From Bacillus niameyensis (lineage in GTDB: Bacteria > Bacillota > Bacilli > Bacillales > Bacillaceae_C), in assembly GCF_001375535.1 (NCBI RefSeq), contig NZ_LN831197.1:500623-564622 (forward strand): a stretch of DNA of 64,000 nt, in the 5' to 3' direction. The notes under the pieces were generated by a model. That model was not told the DNA's origin. It was given only the letters and a program-made list of their open reading frames with translations, and did not search any database. Shown here piece after piece: positions 27,711 to 37,963 of the stretch; within the stretch, counting starts at the first letter, position 1, and every line of letters starts with the position of its first letter. Position numbers and translations under genes: made by a program.

Positions 27711-28250
27711 ATGCTCTTAAAAAAGCAAACAGTTTGGTTATTAACGATGCTCAGTCTAGTTGTTGTACTTTCTGTTTATTATGTTACATTTGATCCAGCT
27801 AGTAATGATTTAGCAACAGGGGGAAAGGAAGAAACAGAGAGCGCTGGTAAGCAAATGAGTGATGATGATATGAAAATCATAACAGAAGCTTCCGGAGATG
27901 AAGTGTATGAAGCAATTCGCTTAGATATTGAAGAAAAACGCGGTAAAATGGTAGAAGAACTTACTTCTAAAGTGGCAGCTACTGAATCTACAGATGAACA
28001 AAATAAACTTTATGATGAGATGCAAACAATCAATGAACTTAGTATGAAAGAAAGAACGATTGAAAATACAATTAAAGGTTTGGGGTATAGTGATGCATTA
28101 GTTAAAATTGAAGATAATGTAGTTAATATAACGGTTAAACAAAAAGAAGAAGAGCATACTGCGGCAGAAGCAACTACAATTATTCAAGCTGTAAGAGATG
28201 ATATAAGCACTCAATACATCCCTGAAATTACGTTTGATGACAAAAAATAA
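27711..28250 (+). CDS. spoIIIAH: SpoIIIAH, mother-cell partner of SpoIIQ
   Basis: Single N-terminal helix (VWLLTMLSLVVVLSVYYVTF), a Lys/Glu-rich linker, and a C-terminal YscJ-like ring domain that docks with SpoIIQ from the forespore. 179 residues; slightly shorter than in B. subtilis because the linker is brief. No gap to spoIIIAG; last gene of the operon. Confidence 0.94.
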   Translation: MLLKKQTVWLLTMLSLVVVLSVYYVTFDPASNDLATGGKEETESAGKQMSDDDMKIITEASGDEVYEAIRLDIEEKRGKMVEELTSKVAATESTDEQNKLYDEMQTINELSMKERTIENTIKGLGYSDALVKIEDNVVNITVKQKEEEHTAAEATTIIQAVRDDISTQYIPEITFDDKK

Positions 28251-28252
28251 TT

Positions 28253-28285
28253 TGACGGTGGGTTCACCCATCCGTCATTTTTTTT
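28253..28285 (+). terminator. Terminator of the spoIIIA operon
   Basis: TGACGG..GGGT pairs with ACCCATCCGTCA and is followed by nine T residues. Confidence 0.9.
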
Positions 28286-28349
28286 GTAAAGATTTTCAGT
28301 TATTTAGTAGAATGAAATAAAAAGATAAAAAATCTAAATGAGTCAGCCA

Positions 28350-28379
28350 TTGAATTTTTATAAGGTATTATATTATGAT
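28350..28379 (+). promoter_or_regulatory. Sigma-A promoter of accBC
   Basis: TTGAAT (28350-28355), 18-base spacer, TATGAT (28374-28379), 36 bases upstream of the accB start. Confidence 0.5.
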
Positions 28380-28415
28380 ATTAGCAGCTACTCATAAATT
28401 TTAAGGAGTGTCATT

Positions 28416-28922
28416 ATGTTAAAGATCCAAGATATACATGAAATTATTAAAATGATTGATAAATCCTCTATCGATGAGTTTGTTTATGAGCATGAGGGTT
28501 TCAAAATTAAATTAAAAAAAAGCTCTACTGTTCAATTTAGTAACGATGTACAACAAGGAGTTTCTGTCCAACCTGTAGTAGTGCAACAGCCTACACAACC
28601 GGAAGTTCATGTGCAAAATGTGACAGCTAATCATGAAACGATGTCGCAGCCTCAAGCAAATGATTCTTCCTCAGAGGAATATTTGAAGATTACCTCACCA
28701 ATGGTCGGGACATTTTATCATGCATCGTCTCCAGATGTGCCAGCATATGTTGAAGTTGGTTCCAAAGTGAAACCAGATACAATTGTGTGTATTGTAGAGG
28801 CAATGAAATTATTTAATGAAATTGAAGCCGAGGTTGAAGGAGAAATTGTGGAAGTTCTCGTTAACAATGGCCAATTGGTTGAATATGGACAGCCACTATT
28901 TTTAGTTAAGCCGAAGAAGTAA
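28416..28922 (+). CDS. accB: Biotin carboxyl carrier protein of acetyl-CoA carboxylase
   Basis: Carries the biotin for malonyl-CoA synthesis. The biotinylation motif EAMKL places the modified Lys at residue 131, inside the barrel [13 protein letters not shown]...[10 protein letters not shown] Gln/Val/Pro-rich linker (about 45-80) joins the N-terminal helix region. 168 residues. Co-transcribed with accC, 12 bases apart. Confidence 0.97.
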   Translation: MLKIQDIHEIIKMIDKSSIDEFVYEHEGFKIKLKKSSTVQFSNDVQQGVSVQPVVVQQPTQPEVHVQNVTANHETMSQPQANDSSSEEYLKITSPMVGTFYHASSPDVPAYVEVGSKVKPDTIVCIVEAMKLFNEIEAEVEGEIVEVLVNNGQLVEYGQPLFLVKPKK

Positions 28923-28934
28923 GGAGCGTCGTTG

Positions 28935-30290
28935 ATGATTAAAAAACTATTAATTGCAAATCGAGGAGAAATTGCTGTTCGAATCATTCGAGCTTGCAAA
29001 GAATTAGATATAGAGACTGTTGCAGTTTATTCGGAGGCTGATCAGGAAGCACTGCATGTTCAGTTAGCAGATGAAGCCTATTGTATTGGCCCGAATGCTT
29101 CGAAGGACAGTTACTTAAATACTGCAAACGTAATCGGCATTGCTAAATTAACTGGTTGTGATGCTATACATCCAGGTTACGGATTTTTAGCAGAAAACGC
29201 TGATTTTGCTGAGCTTTGCCGTGTCTGTAATATAATATTTGTTGGCCCAAGCCCTGATGCCATATCAAAAATGGGAACAAAGGATGTAGCACGTGAGACA
29301 ATGAAAGCAGCTGGGGTCCCTATTGTTCCAGGTTCGCGCGGAATTATTAACGAGATTGAGGAAGCGATTGAGCTTGCAAAGGAAATTGGTTATCCAGTTA
29401 TTATTAAAGCGACTGCAGGTGGTGGTGGCCGAGGAATCCGGGTAGCTAGAAATGAAGAAGAATTAATCAAAGGGATTAACATTACGAGACAAGAAGCTAT
29501 GACAGCTTTTGGCAATTCAGGTGTCTACATAGAAAAATTTATTGAGGACTTCCGCCATGTTGAAATTCAAGTGATGGCGGATCAATTTGGAAATGTCATT
29601 CATCTTGGAGAAAGAGATTGTTCTATTCAAAGAAGACTACAAAAATTACTTGAGGAAACTCCATCGCCTGCGATAGATTCAGAAACCCGTGAAAGAATGG
29701 GACATGCCGCTATTCAAGCTGCAAAAGCTGTTGAATACACAGGTGCGGGTACAATAGAATTTATCTATGATCGTAAAAGTCGAGAGTTTTACTTTATGGA
29801 AATGAATACAAGAATCCAAGTTGAGCATCCTGTCACCGAAATGGTTACAGGTGTGGATCTCATAAAAGAGCAAATTTACGTTGCATCTGGAAAGCAGTTA
29901 AGCCTCACTCAAGATCAGGTTGAGTTCAATGGTTGGGCGATAGAATGTCGGATTAATGCCGAAAATCCAGAGAAAAATTTTATGCCATCTGCTGGACGCA
30001 TCGACATGTATTTACCACCAGGTGGTCTAGGCGTAAGGATAGATTCTGGAGTTTATCCTGGCTATACAATCCCGCCATACTATGATTCAATGGTAGCAAA
30101 GGTAATTTCATATGGGGCGACACGTGAGGAAGCAATCGCAAAAATGAAACGGGCTCTTGAAGAATTTGTTATTGAAGGGGTCAAAACTACCATACCGTTC
30201 CATTTGAATTTGCTTAAGCATGAAACATTCGTAAATGGAGACTTTAATACAAAGTTTCTTGAAATCTACGATGTAATGGGTCAAAAATAA
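28935..30290 (+). CDS. accC: Biotin carboxylase subunit of acetyl-CoA carboxylase
   Basis: ATP-dependent carboxylation of biotin on AccB. ATP-grasp enzyme of 451 residues: [17 protein letters not shown] at the N-terminus, the Gly-rich loop [12 protein letters not shown] near 157-168, [14 protein letters not shown] near 285-298. ATG 28935 lies 8 bases after AAGGAG; an adjacent TTG at 28932 is less likely. Confidence 0.97.
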   Translation: MIKKLLIANRGEIAVRIIRACKELDIETVAVYSEADQEALHVQLADEAYCIGPNASKDSYLNTANVIGIAKLTGCDAIHPGYGFLAENADFAELCRVCNIIFVGPSPDAISKMGTKDVARETMKAAGVPIVPGSRGIINEIEEAIELAKEIGYPVIIKATAGGGGRGIRVARNEEELIKGINITRQEAMTAFGNSGVYIEKFIEDFRHVEIQVMADQFGNVIHLGERDCSIQRRLQKLLEETPSPAIDSETRERMGHAAIQAAKAVEYTGAGTIEFIYDRKSREFYFMEMNTRIQVEHPVTEMVTGVDLIKEQIYVASGKQLSLTQDQVEFNGWAIECRINAENPEKNFMPSAGRIDMYLPPGGLGVRIDSGVYPGYTIPPYYDSMVAKVISYGATREEAIAKMKRALEEFVIEGVKTTIPFHLNLLKHETFVNGDFNTKFLEIYDVMGQK

Positions 30291-30305
30291 GCGGAGGTGT
30301 TTCAA

Positions 30306-30716
30306 TTGGAAGAAAGTTTAAATATGCTAGAAATGATCCAAGATGAAGGTCAAAGTCACGGAAAAATTGAAATTGCACCAGAAGTCATTGAAGTTATTGC
30401 TGGTATCGCTGCATCAGAAGTAGAAGGTGTCGCTCAGATGCGTGGAAACTTTGCGACTGGAGTAGCAGAGAGGCTTGGCAAGAAAACTCATGGAAAAGGG
30501 ATTAGAGTTGAATTAACAGAAGAAGGCATCAAAGTAGATGTTTATTGCTTAATGAAATTTGGTATATCCATTCCAACCATTGCCCAAGAGGTGCAAGATA
30601 ATATTCGCCAAACCCTTTATAACATGACAGCACTTGAAGCAAAAGAAGTAAATATTCATATTGTTGGGGTTACATTTGACACCCAGAAGGAAGGCGACGA
30701 AGATTTTGTAGAGTGA
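30306..30716 (+). CDS. yqhY: Asp23/Gls24 family envelope stress protein (YqhY)
   Basis: Alkaline-shock-type small protein, about 136 residues, with the IEIAPEVIEVIAGIAASEVEGVA block that defines the family. In B. subtilis YqhY lies beside accBC and is linked to acetyl-CoA carboxylase balance. TTG 30306 is 8 bases after GCGGAGG; GTG 30297 overlaps that ribosome site. Confidence 0.92.
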   Translation: MEESLNMLEMIQDEGQSHGKIEIAPEVIEVIAGIAASEVEGVAQMRGNFATGVAERLGKKTHGKGIRVELTEEGIKVDVYCLMKFGISIPTIAQEVQDNIRQTLYNMTALEAKEVNIHIVGVTFDTQKEGDEDFVE

Positions 30717-30728
30717 GATCAGAAGTAA

Positions 30729-30755
30729 AGCCAGAGGGGGACCTTTGGCTTTTTC
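30729..30755 (+). terminator. Terminator after yqhY
   Basis: AGCCAGAGG pairs with CCTTTGGCT around a GGGA loop, then TTTTTC. Confidence 0.75.
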
Positions 30756-30818
30756 ACTCGTATCTTTCTTGGAGGATTCAATCATCGTATAGATCTACTT
30801 AAAGGAGAATTTCATAAT

Positions 30819-31214
30819 ATGAAAAGAAGAGTTGCGCGTGAAAAAGCATTACAAACGTTATTTCAATACGGTGTGAACGATATTGAACCTAGAGAAGCGC
30901 TTGAAAACGTATTAGATGGAGCGGAAATGGACGAGTTTTTACTAAAGCTGGTTGATGGAACATTAGAACATATGTCGGAAATTGACCAGATCATTAATAA
31001 CAACCTAGAAAACTGGTCCATTAATAGATTAGCCAAAGTAGATTTGACTATTTTACGATTAGGAATAAACGAACTGCTGTACAACGACGAGATACCAGAT
31101 AATGTTGCGATAAATGAAGCGATTGAAATTGCCAAAAAGTTTGGTGATGAGCATTCAAGTAAGTTTGTAAATGGAATTCTATCGAAAGTGAAAGAACAAA
31201 AAAAGAATAGCTAG
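30819..31214 (+). CDS. nusB: Transcription antitermination factor NusB
   Basis: Helical protein binding boxA RNA with NusE in rRNA antitermination. N-terminal RRVAREKALQTLFQYG and C-terminal VAINEAIEIAKKFGDEHSSKFVNGIL are canonical. 131 residues. Confidence 0.96.
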   Translation: MKRRVAREKALQTLFQYGVNDIEPREALENVLDGAEMDEFLLKLVDGTLEHMSEIDQIINNNLENWSINRLAKVDLTILRLGINELLYNDEIPDNVAINEAIEIAKKFGDEHSSKFVNGILSKVKEQKKNS

Positions 31215-31232
31215 CATATGGGAGGATATGAA

Positions 31233-32093
31233 ATGCCAGCCAAGTTGATTGATGGAAAGAAAATATCTGCAGATATACGAAAAAATCTTCAAAAAGAAGT
31301 ACAGGAATTAACAGAAGCAGGAATGAAACCCGGACTTACTGTTATTTTAGTTGGGAATAATCCTGCTTCGAGGACATACGTGGCAAACAAGCAAAAAAGT
31401 TGCCAGGCCATAGGCGTAGAATCTACCTTAATTGAACTCCCAGAAAATGTTGAAGAAAAGCAATTGTTAAAACAAATAAAGGATTTAAACAAAGATGAGA
31501 CTGTCCACGGAATATTAGTTCAATTACCACTTCCCTCTCATATTTCAGAAACAAAAGTCATTGAGACTATTTCTCCTGAAAAAGATGTAGATGGATTCCA
31601 TCCCATTAATATTGGAAAAATGATGACTGGGCAAGATACATTCTTACCTTGTACACCATATGGCATTTTACAGATGTTACATCATGAAGAAATCCCAATT
31701 GAAGGAAAACATGTAGTTATCGTTGGAAGAAGTAATATTGTAGGGAAACCAGCTGGTCAAATATTATTGAATGAAAATGCTACTGTTACATATTGTCATT
31801 CTAAAACAACAGATCTGGCTTCCTATACAAAGCAGGCTGATATTTTAATTGCTGCAGTAGGTAAGGCTAAAATGATTACTGCTAATTATGTAAAGGAAGA
31901 CGCAGTTGTTATTGATGTCGGTATGAACCGTGATGAGGACGGAAAATTATGCGGTGATGTTGATTTTGAAGATGTAAAGAATAAAGCTGGATGGATTACA
32001 CCTGTTCCGGGCGGAGTTGGACCAACAACGATTACTATGCTTCTTCATAATACGGTTAAATCAGCGAGAGATAAATTAGTACTTCGTAATTAA
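31233..32093 (+). CDS. folD: Bifunctional methylenetetrahydrofolate dehydrogenase/cyclohydrolase
   Basis: Interconverts one-carbon folates, linked to the glycine cleavage product. [13 protein letters not shown] carries the catalytic Lys near 55, QLPLPSH near 98, and the Rossmann [12 protein letters not shown] near 163. 286 residues from ATG 31233, 6 bases after GGGAGGA; the ATG at 31218 precedes it. Three bases after nusB. Confidence 0.95.
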   Translation: MPAKLIDGKKISADIRKNLQKEVQELTEAGMKPGLTVILVGNNPASRTYVANKQKSCQAIGVESTLIELPENVEEKQLLKQIKDLNKDETVHGILVQLPLPSHISETKVIETISPEKDVDGFHPINIGKMMTGQDTFLPCTPYGILQMLHHEEIPIEGKHVVIVGRSNIVGKPAGQILLNENATVTYCHSKTTDLASYTKQADILIAAVGKAKMITANYVKEDAVVIDVGMNRDEDGKLCGDVDFEDVKNKAGWITPVPGGVGPTTITMLLHNTVKSARDKLVLRN

Positions 32094-32117
32094 GAGTAAA
32101 TAGAGTAAAATAAGGGA

Positions 32118-32156
32118 AGAAGCTGTCATTCAAAGTGGAATACAGCTTTTCTTTTA
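32118..32156 (+). terminator. Possible terminator after folD
   Basis: AAGCTGT and ACAGCTT are separated by a 15-base loop and followed by TTCTTTT. A moderate stem; may be leaky. Confidence 0.5.
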
Positions 32157-32296
32157 TCCTACATAACAGAGAGTACAATCTCGATCTCAAGAATTGTCAA
32201 TAGGGATCAAAAGTAATGGGAGTTCGCTTGGTGCGACGATCCATCAACTGGGAATTTCCCAATTGTGTAAGTTTTACTTTTAAAGGACGTGAGGCG

Positions 32297-33667
32297 ATGA
32301 CAAATCCGTCATATTTAACTGTTCATGCGTTAACAAAATATATTAAACGAAAGTTCGATGTTGACTCACATTTAATGAACGTTTTTGTTAAAGGCGAAAT
32401 ATCAAATTTTAAGAGACATACAAGCGGACATCTATATTTTACGTTAAAAGATGAGAAAGCGCGGATTATGTCAGTTATGTTTTCAAAAGCAGCTGCTTCC
32501 ATGAAATTTATCCCGGAAAATGGAATGAAGGTTTTAATTAAAGGGTATATATCTGTTTATGAACAAAGTGGTCAGTATCAAATTTATGTCCAAGAAATGT
32601 TGCCAGATGGGATTGGTGAGTTATTTCTTGCGTTTGAACAACTTAAGGTGCGACTTGAAAGTGAAGGTCTATTTCGACCAGATATTAAAAAGACTATCCC
32701 GAAATATCCAAAAAGAATTGGAATTATTACTTCTCCTACAGGTGCCGCTATTCGTGATATTATAACTACAGTAAAGAGAAGGTACCCAATTGGAGAAATG
32801 ATCATTATTCCTGTGCTTGTTCAAGGAAAGCAGGCAGCCCATTCAATTGCGGAAGCAATAGTGAAAGCAAATGATCAATCTGTAGCGGATGTGTTAATTG
32901 TTGGAAGAGGTGGAGGTTCTATTGAAGAACTTTGGGCTTTTAATGAAGAACCAGTTGCACGAGCCATTTTTCATTCGCAAATACCGATTATCTCTGCAGT
33001 TGGTCATGAAACGGACTTTACTATTGCCGATTTTGTGGCTGATCTTCGTGCTCCTACTCCGACTGGAGCCGCAGAACTTGCAGTACCGCATTTGGAAGAA
33101 CTAATGGAACGTCTGCTAAATTTAAAAAATAGATTATTTCGAGGGATGGCAGAAAAAACAAGGGAGAAGCGATCCAAATTAAACTATTTGGAACAGGCTT
33201 ATATCTTTCGTAATCCACATAAGATTTATGAACAAAAATGGGAATCTGTAGATAAGAACGTTGATAAATTGCGAAGAGCTTTCGAAAGAAATTTGCAACA
33301 AAAAATGGATAAACTTCAAATGGTACAAAAATCGCTTGATTCCCACCATCCATTAATGAAAATTAAGTTGAGTAAGGAAAAACATCGTCTTCTTAAACAG
33401 AAATTGATTCATCACATGCAATTTGTATTAAAAAATAAAACAAATTATTTCACAAATAAAGTTGCACAGCTAGAAGCTTATAGTCCGTTAAATACATTGC
33501 AACGAGGCTTTAGTGTAGCTTATATGGAAGACGGAACTCTTATGAAAAATACGGAGACAACAAATATTGGTGATAAAGTGATCGTTCAAGTTACAGATGG
33601 GCGATTACACTGCATAGTCAATCAAATTGAAAAAGGGGAAGAAGATGGAGGAAAAACTAACATTTGA
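32297..33667 (+). CDS. xseA: Exodeoxyribonuclease VII large subunit
   Basis: Single-strand DNA exonuclease, catalytic subunit. N-terminal OB-fold (LTVHALTKYIKRKF...HTSGHLYFTLKD), then the catalytic GRGGGSIEELWAFN and SAVGHETDFTIADFVADLRAPTPTGAAE split motifs, then a long coiled coil. 456 residues from ATG 32297; the upstream extension to 32216 has no ribosome site. Confidence 0.96.
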   Translation: MTNPSYLTVHALTKYIKRKFDVDSHLMNVFVKGEISNFKRHTSGHLYFTLKDEKARIMSVMFSKAAASMKFIPENGMKVLIKGYISVYEQSGQYQIYVQEMLPDGIGELFLAFEQLKVRLESEGLFRPDIKKTIPKYPKRIGIITSPTGAAIRDIITTVKRRYPIGEMIIIPVLVQGKQAAHSIAEAIVKANDQSVADVLIVGRGGGSIEELWAFNEEPVARAIFHSQIPIISAVGHETDFTIADFVADLRAPTPTGAAELAVPHLEELMERLLNLKNRLFRGMAEKTREKRSKLNYLEQAYIFRNPHKIYEQKWESVDKNVDKLRRAFERNLQQKMDKLQMVQKSLDSHHPLMKIKLSKEKHRLLKQKLIHHMQFVLKNKTNYFTNKVAQLEAYSPLNTLQRGFSVAYMEDGTLMKNTETTNIGDKVIVQVTDGRLHCIVNQIEKGEEDGGKTNI

Positions 33668-33869
33668 ACAGGCGATGGAAAAATTAGAAAAGATTGTTGG
33701 GCGGCTTGAAGAAGGGGATATCCCCCTCGAAGAAGCTTTAGAAATTTATAAAAAAGGAATGGAGTATTCCAAATTTTGCCATGATCAGTTGAAAACAGCT
33801 GAAAATCAACTAACAAAAGTATTAACGGATCATGGGGAGGAGGATTTTCATCTCCAAGAGGAGGAGTAA
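33645..33869 (+). CDS. xseB: Exodeoxyribonuclease VII small subunit
   Basis: 74-residue helical hairpin protein with the family motif FEQAMEKLEKIVGRLEEGD. ATG 33645 sits 8 bases after AAGGGGAAG, inside the end of xseA (23-base overlap). Confidence 0.94.
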   Translation: MEEKLTFEQAMEKLEKIVGRLEEGDIPLEEALEIYKKGMEYSKFCHDQLKTAENQLTKVLTDHGEEDFHLQEEE

Positions 33870-33871
33870 GT

Positions 33872-34756
33872 TTGAAGGATCATTATGAAGAATTTCTGAG
33901 TAAATATAAAAAAGTATTAGAACATGAGTTGGCGCAATCAATAGATAGATTGAATGCTCCGCTAGTCTTAAAGGAGGCTATGGATTATTCCCTATCAGCT
34001 GGAGGAAAAAGGATTCGCCCCTTGCTTTTATTTGCAACTATTAACGCGTTTGGGAGGAATCCAGATTTAGGATTAGCTACGGCCTGCGCTCTAGAAATGG
34101 TTCATACATATTCACTTATCCACGATGATTTACCAAGCATGGATGATGATGATTTAAGAAGAGGAAAACCTACGAATCATAAGGTATATGGTGAAGCTAT
34201 CGCTATTTTAGCTGGTGATGGTTTACTAACCTACAGTTTCGAGATGATCACAAAAGATAAAAATTTAAGTGATTCAGACAAAATATGGTTAATTCAACAA
34301 TTTGCACAGAATGCTGGACCAGAGGGGATGGTTGCTGGTCAAGTAGCTGATATCCAAGCTGAGAAAAAAGATCTTAGCTTAAAAGAATTAGAATATGTAC
34401 ATCAGCATAAAACGGGAAAACTTTTAGCCTTTAGTGTGATGGCTGGAGCAAAAATTGGCGGAGGCAGTGAGGAAGAAATTCTTTATTTTCAGGAATTTTC
34501 CTATCATTTAGGCCTAGCATTCCAAATTAGTGATGATATCCTTGATGTTATTGGTGATGAAAGTATTATCGGCAAACCGGTTGGAAGTGATGACGGGAAA
34601 TTCAAAAGTACATACCCTGCAATACTTACACTTCAAGGTGCTAAGGATCAATTAGCTTATCATACTGAACAAGCAAAAAACACGTTGCATAAAATAAATA
34701 AAGACACAGGGTTGCTTTTATATTTAACTGATCAAATTGCCGGAAGGAATTACTGA
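33872..34756 (+). CDS. ispA: Farnesyl diphosphate synthase
   Basis: Condenses IPP with DMAPP and GPP. First Asp-rich motif DDLPSMDDDD at 85-94, second motif DDILD near 225, GGKRIRP near 44-50. 294 residues; TTG start after GAGGAGG. Precedes the OLE RNA, the classic genomic position of that RNA. Confidence 0.96.
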   Translation: MKDHYEEFLSKYKKVLEHELAQSIDRLNAPLVLKEAMDYSLSAGGKRIRPLLLFATINAFGRNPDLGLATACALEMVHTYSLIHDDLPSMDDDDLRRGKPTNHKVYGEAIAILAGDGLLTYSFEMITKDKNLSDSDKIWLIQQFAQNAGPEGMVAGQVADIQAEKKDLSLKELEYVHQHKTGKLLAFSVMAGAKIGGGSEEEILYFQEFSYHLGLAFQISDDILDVIGDESIIGKPVGSDDGKFKSTYPAILTLQGAKDQLAYHTEQAKNTLHKINKDTGLLLYLTDQIAGRNY

Positions 34757-34777
34757 TCATTGCCTATAAACAGCCAA

Positions 34778-34806
34778 TTGAAGGAAAAGTACAGATATGA
34801 TATAAT
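34778..34806 (+). promoter_or_regulatory. Sigma-A promoter of OLE RNA
   Basis: TTGAAG (34778-34783), exact 17-base spacer, perfect TATAAT (34801-34806). The expected start, about 34813, lies just before the closing stem of the OLE RNA, so the RNA can be made independently of ispA. Confidence 0.75.
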
Positions 34807-34812
34807 TTTATC

Positions 34813-35412
34813 CATATTGTTGGATGGTGCAGTATTCTAGTCAATCTACCGGTTCTGAAGGTGGGCCTAAAAATTCACTAAAGGGCATATCGATGAAGTT
34901 CCTTGTTCCGGCTTGAGGAGCCCAGCCTTGGGTCGGAGCTGGGAGTAAAGGTGTAAGGGCGATCCACAATGGCATGTGGGCGTAGACCCTTTACCGCGGA
35001 GGCTTCGTTCATTCAGCTAGGCAAGTGCTAGTTGAGTTGCGGAGTATAGACCTGCAATGTGATAAGGGTATCACTAGCAGCGTAGCCTGCCTTGAGTGAA
35101 GTTCGAGGGGATTATGGTTATAAGATACAAGAACGGTTGGCCATCGTCTTGTTTTCTTCAGCCCATATGAAATCGGCTTTGCAAAAGAGGCTAGGAACAT
35201 GGTTAAAGATTGTTGAGGAAATCTCCTAGACTGTTCTCATGACATAAAAAGAGGATTATAGTGCGGACTAAGTGGTAATCCAGTCCGGCAGATGGTGACA
35301 CTGTCGAGGTAGATTTAAAGGGAAACCGCCGGTATGGCGACATCTGGTATTTACTTGGGAAAACCTACTGGACCTAAGCCGTAATTTTTACTCTTTTTAT
35401 GACCATCCAACA
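34813..35412 (+). ncRNA. ole: OLE RNA (ornate, large, extremophilic)
   Basis: About 600 bases of non-coding, GC-richer, strongly structured DNA between ispA and oapA. TGTTGGATGGT at 34818-34828 pairs perfectly with ACCATCCAACA at 35402-35412, closing the whole molecule. Inside are blocks I associate with OLE: GGTGGGCCT, AAGGGCATATCGATGAAGT, the GGAGCCCAGCCTTGGGTCGG hairpin, GGGAAACCGCCGGTATGGCG near the 3' end. Length, location in the isoprenoid operon and the following oapA gene all fit. OLE forms a membrane ribonucleoprotein with OapA and is tied to ethanol, cold and magnesium tolerance in Bacillus halodurans. Confidence 0.92.
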
Positions 35413-35442
35413 CTTCCAAACGAAAGATGGAATAATGAAATT

Positions 35443-36057
35443 ATGAAAGACATTATTTATAAATCGATGAAATGGAGCATCAGTATAGCCGTTATCACAT
35501 TTGTGCTGGCGGCTATTTTTTCAATCGTGTCCACCGGAATTTTACACGGGGTGTCATGGACCCTAGGTCTAGTCGTTGTATTGTTTATAGCTCTCATTGG
35601 TATAGTATTTGATATGATAGGAATTGCGGCAACTGCTGCTGACGAAGTTCCTTTTCATTCCATGGCGGCTAGAAAAGTATACGGAGCAAAATACTCTATC
35701 CGAATTGTACGGAATGCCGATCGATTTGCTAGCTTCTGCAATGATGTTATCGGTGATATATCTGGAATTATTAGTGGCACGGCAACTGCATTAGTTGTTA
35801 TCCAGCTTGTTCAAAGCTTTGAAATGGCTAATAATTCACCTCTTGAATATGGTGTCAATGTTGTCTTTACAAGTCTTATTGCAGCGATTACTGTTGGAGG
35901 TAAAGCAATTGGTAAATCATTTGCTATTACCTATTCAAAAGATATTATCTTTCACGTTGGAAAAGTGTTGCAATTTCTTGAAGAGAAAATACATATATCT
36001 ATACTAAAAGACACTAAAAGGAAAAAAATGAAGCAAAAACCCAAGAAACGAAAGTGA
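35443..36057 (+). CDS. oapA: OapA, OLE-associated membrane protein
   Basis: 204 residues: helices at about 12-34 and 40-62, an amphipathic middle segment (EVPFHSMAARKVYGAKYS and RIVRNADRFASFCNDV), further helices near 108-125 and 138-158, and a very basic tail (KRKKMKQKPKKRK). This layout and the position directly after OLE identify OapA, which dimerises and carries OLE RNA to the membrane. It overlaps nothing; the dxs ORF begins right after its stop. Confidence 0.88.
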   Translation: MKDIIYKSMKWSISIAVITFVLAAIFSIVSTGILHGVSWTLGLVVVLFIALIGIVFDMIGIAATAADEVPFHSMAARKVYGAKYSIRIVRNADRFASFCNDVIGDISGIISGTATALVVIQLVQSFEMANNSPLEYGVNVVFTSLIAAITVGGKAIGKSFAITYSKDIIFHVGKVLQFLEEKIHISILKDTKRKKMKQKPKKRK

Positions 36058-36066
36058 GTGGTCCTG

Positions 36067-37959
36067 TTGGATCTTTTAACGATTAAAGACCCATCTTTTT
36101 TAAAAACTATGAATATAGAGGATCTCCAAAATTTAAGCGCGGACATCCGAAATTTTCTAATTGAAAAGCTTTCAATTACAGGTGGGCATATCGGACCTAA
36201 TTTAGGAGTAGTCGAGCTGACGATAGCTCTTCATAAATGTTTTAATAGTCCTGATGACAAAATTATTTGGGATGTAGGTCACCAATCTTATGTCCATAAA
36301 ATCCTAACAGGAAGAGCAAATCAATTTGATAGTTTAAGGCAGTATAAAGGACTTTGCGGTTTTCCGAAAATGTCGGAAAGTGTTCATGATGTATGGGAAA
36401 CTGGTCATAGTTCAACATCTTTATCTGCAGCGATGGGAATGGCCATTGCTCGAGATATAAAAGGTGATTCGACCTTTGTTGTTCCAGTCATAGGAGATGG
36501 TGCTCTTACGGGTGGGATGGCATTAGAGGCCTTAAATCATATTGGTGACAGTCAAAAGAACATTATTGTTATTTTAAACGACAACGAAATGTCGATCGCA
36601 CCGAACGTTGGTGCACTTAATAATGTACTTGCAAAACTGAGGACAGCTGGTAAGTATCAATGGGTAAAAGATGAACTGGAATATTTATTAAAAAAAATAC
36701 CAGCTGTTGGTGGGAAACTTGCATCTACTGCTGAGCGAGTTAAAGATAGTCTTAAATATCTGCTTGTATCAGGGATGTTTTTTGAAGAGATGGGGTTTAC
36801 TTATTTAGGTCCTGTAGATGGTCATGATTTTGAAGATTTGCTAGAAAATCTTCAATACGCAAAAAAGATAGATGGACCAGTTCTTTTGCATACTATTACT
36901 AAAAAGGGAAAAGGCTATAGTCCTGCTGAAGATGATAAGGTTGGAACATGGCATGGTACAGGGCAATATAAAATTGAAACCGGTGATTTAATTAAGCCGG
37001 TGAATACGGCTCCTGCATGGAGTGCCTTAGTAAGTGAAACAGTCCTGAAGTTAGCGCGTACAGATAAACGCATTGTCGCCATTACTCCAGCAATGCCAGT
37101 TGGCTCCAAGCTTGAAGATTTTGCAAAAGAATTTCCAGATCGAATGTTTGATGTTGGAATAGCGGAGCAGCATGCAGCTACTATGGCTGCTGGTCTTGCT
37201 ACTCAAAAAATGAAACCATTTTTGGCGATTTATTCTACTTTTTTGCAAAGGGCATATGATCAGGTGTTGCATGATATAAGCAGGCAAAATCTTAATGTCT
37301 TCATTGGAATTGATCGTGCGGGGTTAGTGGGTGCCGATGGAGAAACACACCAGGGTGTTTTCGATATTGCCTTTTTAAGATCACTACCTAATATCGTATT
37401 AATGATGCCTAAAGACGAAAATGAAGGCCAACATATGGTGAATACTGCAATCAACTATAACAATGGTCCAATTGCAATGCGCTTCCCTCGTGGAAATGGT
37501 TATGGAGTTCCAATGGATCAACAATTAAAAGAAATCCCTATTGGCACGTGGGAAATTCTTAAAAAAGGTAGTGCAGCTACCATTTTAACTTTTGGGACTA
37601 CAATTCCAATGGCATTAGAAGCAGCTAATAGATTAGAAAAACAAGGCGTATCAGTTGAAGTTATTAATGCACGATTTATTAAACCGTTAGATGAGAACAT
37701 GCTTCAGAAAATCTTTAATTCGAATAGACCAATACTTACTATTGAAGAAGCAGTATTACAAGGCGGTTTTGGAAGTGCAGTTATTGAATATGCACATGAT
37801 CATGATTTTCAACACGTTACAATTGATCGAATGGGAATACCTGATCATTTTATTGAACATGGAAGTGTTAAGGAATTATTGAATGAAATTGGTTTGACAG
37901 CAGACAATGTTGTTACTAGGCTTAAAGCAATAATTCCAGCCAAGATAAAAAGGGCGTAA
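36067..37959 (+). CDS. dxs: 1-deoxy-D-xylulose-5-phosphate synthase
   Basis: First enzyme of the MEP isoprenoid pathway; thiamine-diphosphate dependent. TPP motif [18 protein letters not shown] near 150, [14 protein letters not shown], and transketolase C-terminal domains with [20 protein letters not shown] 36067 gives [13 protein letters not shown], the common N-terminus; GTG 36058 directly abuts the oapA stop. 630 residues. Confidence 0.95.
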   Translation: MDLLTIKDPSFLKTMNIEDLQNLSADIRNFLIEKLSITGGHIGPNLGVVELTIALHKCFNSPDDKIIWDVGHQSYVHKILTGRANQFDSLRQYKGLCGFPKMSESVHDVWETGHSSTSLSAAMGMAIARDIKGDSTFVVPVIGDGALTGGMALEALNHIGDSQKNIIVILNDNEMSIAPNVGALNNVLAKLRTAGKYQWVKDELEYLLKKIPAVGGKLASTAERVKDSLKYLLVSGMFFEEMGFTYLGPVDGHDFEDLLENLQYAKKIDGPVLLHTITKKGKGYSPAEDDKVGTWHGTGQYKIETGDLIKPVNTAPAWSALVSETVLKLARTDKRIVAITPAMPVGSKLEDFAKEFPDRMFDVGIAEQHAATMAAGLATQKMKPFLAIYSTFLQRAYDQVLHDISRQNLNVFIGIDRAGLVGADGETHQGVFDIAFLRSLPNIVLMMPKDENEGQHMVNTAINYNNGPIAMRFPRGNGYGVPMDQQLKEIPIGTWEILKKGSAATILTFGTTIPMALEAANRLEKQGVSVEVINARFIKPLDENMLQKIFNSNRPILTIEEAVLQGGFGSAVIEYAHDHDFQHVTIDRMGIPDHFIEHGSVKELLNEIGLTADNVVTRLKAIIPAKIKRA

Positions 37960-37963
37960 TAGT

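Noticed and set aside
34757..35442. Group I/II intron or degraded coding sequence between ispA and oapA
   Set aside because: No intron-encoded protein or domain V pattern; the closing stem, location and oapA identify OLE RNA.
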